This document shows positions 6,993 to 10,421 of a stretch of 10,421 nucleotides of DNA, piece by piece. The notes below the pieces were generated by a model. That model ran no database searches. It was not told where the DNA came from and was given only the letters and a program-made list of their open reading frames with translations. This DNA is from Candidatus Latescibacterota bacterium (lineage in GTDB: Bacteria > Latescibacterota > UBA2968 > UBA8231), in NCBI GenBank assembly GCA_022827165.1, contig JAJDTN010000410.1, positions 1-10,421 of the forward strand, given 5' to 3'. Position 1 is the first letter of the stretch. The number at the start of each line of letters is the position of its first letter. The translations under genes and the position numbers were made by a program.

Positions 6993-7514
6993 TCACCTCG
7001 TTCTCCAATCGGTATGGAAGTTCAGGTCGCGGATCAGCGCGAAGGTGTTTATGCACCGGACATTGAATTCACGACTTACGTCAGGCAACCTCCGGTTTGC
7101 CCGGGTTCGGCTTGGCCTGGAATGCTCGGTAGTTACGACGCATCTCTTCTGGATGTCCACGAGAGCGTAGGCAACCAGAAACGGGTCGCGTCCAATCTCC
7201 TCAACCTCCTCATCGGTCAGATCCCTGCCATACCCCTGCTCGGTGATGCAGGCCACCAAGTCCACCCCAGCCTCTTCATCAAGTACGATGGCATTCCTGT
7301 TTTCCTTTAGCCAGTCGACCAATGGATCCGGTCGGTCTTCTGGCGGCGGGGGCAGCATGACCTCTTCAAAGAACTCTTGCGGGATCTTGATCCGGCCGCG
7401 GGTGCCCATCTCCAGCAACCAATCCCAGAACTCAGGGACTCTCTCAATGGGGTAGTAGTCCCGATTTGCGTCAATGAGCACATTGGCGTCCAAGAGGTAG
7501 AGCACGGGAGGCAT
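6993..7514 (-). CDS. DUF4411 family PIN-like protein (probable nuclease of a toxin-antitoxin-type pair)
   Basis: The 173-residue product begins with YLLDANVLIDANRDYY (6-21), a PIN-domain opening with D9 as the first acidic residue. Other candidate metal-binding residues are an acidic residue in PQEFFEEV (45-52), D110 in RDPFLVAYAL (109-118) and E130 in VVTTEHSRPS (126-135). The ending RRLPDVSREFNVRCINTFAL (141-160) closely matches my memory of DUF4411 proteins. PIN domains are Mg2+/Mn2+-dependent RNases, often toxins; activity of this subgroup is predicted, not shown here. ATG 7514 lies only 3 bases after the stop of the XRE/ImmA-IrrE gene, so the two are almost certainly co-transcribed and translationally coupled. 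It converges with the CocE-type gene, with 21 bases between the stops. Base composition is lower in G+C than its neighbours, as in its partner. Confidence 0.87.
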   Translation of the reverse strand: MPPVLYLLDANVLIDANRDYYPIERVPEFWDWLLEMGTRGRIKIPQEFFEEVMLPPPPEDRPDPLVDWLKENRNAIVLDEEAGVDLVACITEQGYGRDLTDEEVEEIGRDPFLVAYALVDIQKRCVVTTEHSRPSRTRANRRLPDVSREFNVRCINTFALIRDLNFHTDWRTR

Positions 7515-7517
7515 TCC

Positions 7518-8711
7518 CTACCGTGCACGACCCGCGTCCAGCAGTGATTGAACCTGCCTGGGCTTGACCCCCAGGACCTGTGCCGCCTTGGAAGTCGACA
7601 GAGCGTCAGCCGCCATCATGCGCTCCGCCAGCCCGATGATCCGATGGCCCAGGCGATGGCGGCGCACCCCATAGTAGCTTGGCCCACCTTCCTGCTCGCG
7701 TGCCTTCGCGCGGCGCCTTTCCTGCTCTCCATGCCATGCCTGGCGAAACAGGCCGGCCAACTGATTGTAAGTCGTCTGAGAGATCAGACCATACCGGTAT
7801 GCTTTGTAGGCAACCATAGCGCTGCTCACTTTCATCTGGATTGCAAGCGCTGTGATTTGTTCTGAGATCTGGCGAATGTCGAAGTGACTGTCGAGGGCGA
7901 GCCCCTTCAGCTCTCGTTCAGGTAGCAGGAACTCCCCGGCCACATCGTTGCAGAACCGCTCCACCTCGCTTTCCGCATTACTACCGCTGATCCCTGTATG
8001 ACCGAGCAGGAGGTGGACGGTCTCGTGCAACAGGGTGAAGGACCAGGCAGGTTGTGCATCGCGATCATTGATCACAACGAAAGGAGCCACTTCGTCCGCT
8101 ATGGAGAATCCTCGAAAGACCGTCGTATCCAACGCCGTCTTGTAGTTTCCCAAGTCCCCCTTGAGCAGGACAAATACCCCTGCATCCTCTGCCTTCCCGC
8201 GCAACAAGCCGAAAGCGGCCGACGCACTCGACTGGGCGCGATAGTCCGTCGCATCGAGGCCCAGTAGCGCCTGCAATGACCTCAAGACTGCTGCGCGGCC
8301 ATCTTCCCTGCGGTGAGAGCCGATGAAGGCCAGCGCCTCCGCTTCATCTTCATCCTCCAGCATGACGCGAACCATGCTCTGACGTGCCCTGATCTCCCGG
8401 ATCAACGCGTCCAGCCGCGCCTCATCCGACCTTCGATCGCCTTGGTGCAGGGTGCGAAAGTCCACTCCCCGCTTACCCATCTTCGGTGGTTTGGAGAGGT
8501 AGAACGTGAGCAACGGACGGCGGTACTGTCCCGCCATCCTGACCACTTGGGGGCGGGAAGGCTCCTTCTCTCCCTGCTCGATCCGGGCAAGCTTCTCTAC
8601 CGCGGACGATCTGGGGCTGTCTCGGAAGCGCAGTTGCCTTGCCGCCTCCTCCTGGGTAAGGCCGGCCGTCTCTCGGGCCCAGATCATGATGGCGGGGTTG
8701 ACCCTTGGCAT
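7518..8711 (-). CDS. XRE-type HTH / ImmA-IrrE zinc metallopeptidase
   Basis: The 397-residue product has an N-terminal XRE-like helix-turn-helix (about 6-60, with LTQEEAARQL and LARIEQGEKEPSRPQ). A typical linker follows (RRPLLTFYL, VDFRTLH), then an ImmA/IrrE domain. Its zinc site is H229-E230-T-V-H233 in FTLLHETVHLLLGH. The probable third ligand is E249 in an ESEVERFCND segment, followed by VAGEFLLP. The C-terminus (about 370-390, LSTSKAAQVLGVKPRQVQSL) resembles a small second helix-turn-helix. Such proteins act as regulators that are inactivated by, or cleave, a partner; examples are ImmA of ICEBs1 and IrrE/DdrO of Deinococcus. The adjacent DUF4411 gene suggests this is its antitoxin or regulator. 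ATG 8711 has an AGGA about 10 bases upstream and starts the HTH in register. The 60 bases at 7801-7860 contain 29 G+C, against 42 of 60 at 5101-5160, which suggests acquisition by transfer. Confidence 0.92.
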   Translation of the reverse strand: MPRVNPAIMIWARETAGLTQEEAARQLRFRDSPRSSAVEKLARIEQGEKEPSRPQVVRMAGQYRRPLLTFYLSKPPKMGKRGVDFRTLHQGDRRSDEARLDALIREIRARQSMVRVMLEDEDEAEALAFIGSHRREDGRAAVLRSLQALLGLDATDYRAQSSASAAFGLLRGKAEDAGVFVLLKGDLGNYKTALDTTVFRGFSIADEVAPFVVINDRDAQPAWSFTLLHETVHLLLGHTGISGSNAESEVERFCNDVAGEFLLPERELKGLALDSHFDIRQISEQITALAIQMKVSSAMVAYKAYRYGLISQTTYNQLAGLFRQAWHGEQERRRAKAREQEGGPSYYGVRRHRLGHRIIGLAERMMAADALSTSKAAQVLGVKPRQVQSLLDAGRAR

Positions 8712-8742
8712 CGTTCTGCAGTCCTCGTTCTTGTCCGGGTTG

Positions 8743-8756
8743 ATCAGGCTATCAGG
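8743..8756. promoter_or_regulatory. Direct repeat upstream of the XRE/ImmA-IrrE gene (candidate operator)
   Basis: ATCAGG-CT-ATCAGG on the plus strand reads CCTGAT-AG-CCTGAT on the minus strand, 32-45 bases upstream of the ATG at 8711. It falls in the 112-base gap (8712-8823) before the metallopeptidase gene, where autoregulation by its own HTH would be expected. The 8-base periodicity is not a full helical turn and I see no clear promoter elements, so this is only a candidate. Confidence 0.3.
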
Positions 8757-8823
8757 AAGCTATGCCACCTCTTGCACCGGCGCACTGCCCTTTCTGGCGT
8801 CCAAGTCGAGTAGCGGCCCCCCC

Positions 8824-9804
8824 TCAACTATCCAGCACCCGGTCCTGCCCCGCCGAGGCCTCGTCCAGCCGCCCCCGCTCCTCCGGGGTGATCGACCAGC
8901 CCACGGCGCCGGCGTTCTCCTCCATGTGGGCCGCCGTATCGCCGCCGGTGATGGCCGCCGTCACCTCGGGGTGGGAGAGGACCCAGTTGATCGCCGTCTG
9001 CGCCACGGTGCGGCCGTGGGCGTCGGCGATCTGGCGCAGGATCGCCAGGGTCCGGTGCGCCGCCTCGTTGAGGTGCTTCTCCAGGTTCCCGGCGCGGCCG
9101 CTGGCGTAGAGGGTGCCCTCCGGCGGCGGCTGCCCGGGGGTGTACACACCCGAGAGCAGCCCCACGCCCAAGGGGCTGTAGGTCATGACCCCGAAGCCCT
9201 GGTCGCGCTGCGCCGGCCACATCTCGCGCTCCAGGTCGCGGTTGAGGAGGTTGTAGGGGTTCTGGATGCAGAGCAGGGGATCGAGGCCGAGGCGGTCCTG
9301 GGTCCACAGCGCCTTGAGCACCTGCCACGTCTGGAAGTTGGAGACGCCCATGTAGCGGGTCTTGCCGGCGCGCACCACGTCGTCCATGGCGCGCAGCGTC
9401 TCCTCGAGGGGGGTGTCGTCGTCGTACACGTGCAGGATGTAGATGTCGATGTGATCGGTCTCGAGGCGGGCGAGGGTGCGGTCGATCTCGCGCATGATGT
9501 GGTAACGCGACAGGCCGGCGTCGTTCGGCCCGTCGTCGATGCGGCTGGCCACCTTCGAGGTGACCACGAGGTCGTCGCGGTGGCGCTTGAGGACCCGCGC
9601 CAGGACCTGCTCCGACGTGCCGCGGGTCTCGTACACGTCGCCGAAGCCATAGGCGTTGGCGCAGTCGATGAAATTGATCCCCAGCTCGACGGCGCGCTCG
9701 ATGGCGCGCTCGGCCTCGCCGGGGTCCGTCTGCCCGCGCAGGCCCAGGCCGTAGGCCAGGCGCGACACCTTCAGGCCGGAACGGCCGAAATTCACGTATT
9801 CCAT
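8824..9804 (-). CDS. Aldo/keto reductase (copy 1, complete)
   Basis: The 326-residue product is a single TIM-barrel NAD(P)H-dependent oxidoreductase. It carries the family's catalytic tetrad: D47 (FIDCANAY), Y52, K84 (VVTSK) and H125 (IYILHVYDD). The barrel continues with YMGVSNFQTW (151-160), LLCIQNPYNLLNRD (177-190) and MTYSPLGVGLLSG (207-219). A C-terminal cofactor-binding segment follows, ITGGDTAAHMEENAGAVGW (285-303). Such enzymes reduce sugar, ketone or aldehyde carbonyls; the substrate cannot be told here. ATG 9804 is fixed by AGGAGG at 9810-9815 with a 5-base spacer. A longer in-frame reading to 10311 is shadow sequence over the upstream paralogue. The gene overlaps the end of copy 2 by 13 bases on the same strand, so translation is probably coupled. 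The XRE/ImmA-IrrE gene follows 112 bases downstream. Confidence 0.95.
   Translation of the reverse strand: MEYVNFGRSGLKVSRLAYGLGLRGQTDPGEAERAIERAVELGINFIDCANAYGFGDVYETRGTSEQVLARVLKRHRDDLVVTSKVASRIDDGPNDAGLSRYHIMREIDRTLARLETDHIDIYILHVYDDDTPLEETLRAMDDVVRAGKTRYMGVSNFQTWQVLKALWTQDRLGLDPLLCIQNPYNLLNRDLEREMWPAQRDQGFGVMTYSPLGVGLLSGVYTPGQPPPEGTLYASGRAGNLEKHLNEAAHRTLAILRQIADAHGRTVAQTAINWVLSHPEVTAAITGGDTAAHMEENAGAVGWSITPEERGRLDEASAGQDRVLDS
8855..9417. repeat. Tandem gene duplication, unit 1 (matches 9859-10421)
   Basis: This stretch matches 9859-10421 at a constant offset of 1004 bases at every anchor I checked. Anchors are GAGGCCTCGTC at 8855/9859, GTTGAG at 9241/10245 and CTCGAG at 9403/10407. No net insertion or deletion is therefore needed. 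It reflects duplication of the aldo/keto reductase gene rather than a mobile element. The true repeat extends beyond the window. Confidence 0.85.
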
Positions 9805-10421
9805 GCTCTCCTCCTGGGATTGTCGTGGAACCCTGTCGGTCCGGGATGCTGTCCGACCGAGGCCTCGTCGAGGCGAACCCGGTCCTCCGGCGTGATCGAC
9901 CAGCCTGCGGCGCCGGCGTTCTCCTCCACGTGGGCCGCCGTGTCGCCGCCGGTGACGGCGGCCGTCACCTCGGGGTGGGAGAGGACCCAGTTGATCGCCG
10001 TCTGCGCCACGGTGCTGCCGTGGGCGTCGGCGATCTCCCCCAGGACCGCCAGGGTCCGGCGCGCCGCCTCGCGGAAGTCCTTCTCCGGGTCTCCGGCGCG
10101 GCCCCTGGCGGACAGGATCTCCGCCGGCGGCGGATGGTCCGGGGTATACGCACCGGAAAACAGACCCACCGCCAGGGGGCTGTGGGTCATGACGCCAAAG
10201 CCCTGGTCGCGCTGCGCCGGCCACATCTCGCGCTCCAAGTCGCGGTTGAGAAGATGGTAGCGGTTCTGGATGCAGAGCAGGGGATCGATCCCGAGGCGGT
10301 CCTGGGTCCACAGCGCCTTGAGCACCTGCCAGGCCTGGAAGTTGGAGGCGCCCATGTAGCGGGTCTTGCCGGCGCGCACGACATCGTCGATGGCGCGCAG
10401 CGTCTCCTCGAGAGGGGTGTG
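9792..10421 (-). CDS. Aldo/keto reductase (copy 2, C-terminal 209 residues, cut by window edge)
   Basis: The frame is open from the right edge to TGA at 9792-9794 and encodes residues matching copy 1 from about position 131 to the end. By eye about 33 of roughly 190 aligned residues differ, so the paralogues are near 83% identical. Shared segments include RYMGASNFQAWQVLKALW, DLEREMWPAQRDQGFGVM and GGDTAAHVEENAGAAGW. Changes cluster around the substrate-facing loops: P to R and N to H in IQNRYHLLN, Y to H in MTHSPL, and most of the stretch after PPP. The catalytic Asp, Tyr, Lys and His would lie beyond the window. The C-terminal tail (PGPTGFHDNPRRRAWNT) differs from copy 1 and is encoded by the sequence that also carries copy 1's ribosome-binding site and start. 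It is the upstream member of a two-gene operon with copy 1. Confidence 0.93.
   Translation of the reverse strand, partial: HTPLEETLRAIDDVVRAGKTRYMGASNFQAWQVLKALWTQDRLGIDPLLCIQNRYHLLNRDLEREMWPAQRDQGFGVMTHSPLAVGLFSGAYTPDHPPPAEILSARGRAGDPEKDFREAARRTLAVLGEIADAHGSTVAQTAINWVLSHPEVTAAVTGGDTAAHVEENAGAAGWSITPEDRVRLDEASVGQHPGPTGFHDNPRRRAWNT
9859..10421. repeat. Tandem gene duplication, unit 2 (matches 8855-9417)
   Basis: This is the second unit of the 1004-base-offset direct repeat. It continues past the right edge, where the 5' part of copy 2 must lie. No flanking inverted repeats or transposase are visible, so unequal recombination or older tandem duplication is the simplest origin. Confidence 0.85.

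Noticed and set aside
6967..6997. GGTGAG...CTCACC inverted repeat as a bidirectional terminator between convergent genes
   Set aside because: The stem is only 6 bases with a 19-base loop and no T-run on either side.
8506..10260. 584-codon open frame on the plus strand
   Set aside because: It spans three well-supported minus-strand genes, two of them paralogues, and its sequence lacks any motif. It is a shadow.
9805..10311. Long upstream extension of aldo/keto reductase copy 1
   Set aside because: The extension reads out of frame through copy 2. The AGGAGG at 9810-9815 and the family-standard N-terminus MEYVNFGRSG fix the start at 9804.
1..10421. CRISPR array, transposase, integrase, tRNA or rRNA
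   Set aside because: I saw no regularly spaced repeats, no transposase or integrase motifs and no RNA gene. The only large repeat is the gene duplication at the right end.

Overview
The window is high-GC bacterial DNA, about 70% G+C in the sampled coding regions. Genes are short-spaced and run in both directions. The inventory is a GT-C/TPR glycosyltransferase of the TMTC type, a sialidase remnant, a sugar-oxidoreductase relative, a serine hydrolase, a CocE-type hydrolase, and tandem aldo/keto reductases. It fits a free-living heterotroph rich in carbohydrate and small-molecule hydrolysis genes. No rRNA, tRNA or taxon-specific marker is present, so I do not assign a phylum.

Layout. 1-1269 (-) is the N-terminal 423 residues of a TMTC-like membrane protein that runs off the left edge. 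1270-1527 holds no convincing gene. 1528-1701 (+) is the broken C-terminal end of a BNR/sialidase gene, followed 5 bases later by a Gfo/Idh/MocA-fold protein (1707-2717, +). That protein lacks the usual catalytic Lys/Asp/His. A convergent unknown gene (2714-3661, -) overlaps its stop. It shares a strand with an exported beta-lactamase-fold serine hydrolase (3754-4851, -), and a strong 36-base hairpin lies between the two. Divergent from these is a 679-residue CocE/NonD-type serine hydrolase (4932-6971, +).

The right half is on the minus strand. An XRE/ImmA-IrrE metallopeptidase gene (7518-8711) is followed 3 bases later by a DUF4411 PIN-like gene (6993-7514). This looks like a two-gene toxin-antitoxin or defence-type cassette, with clearly lower G+C than its surroundings. 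Upstream of it lie two tandemly duplicated aldo/keto reductases (8824-9804 complete; 9792-10421 truncated by the right edge) whose stop and start overlap by 13 bases.

Functionally, the left and middle parts suggest sugar and glycan handling and extracytoplasmic or small-molecule hydrolysis. The ImmA/IrrE-DUF4411 pair looks like a separately acquired module. I see no clear evidence of a wholly new system. The best leads are the degenerate oxidoreductase behind a sialidase remnant, the unclassified 315-residue protein with its leader hairpin, and the metallopeptidase-PIN pair.
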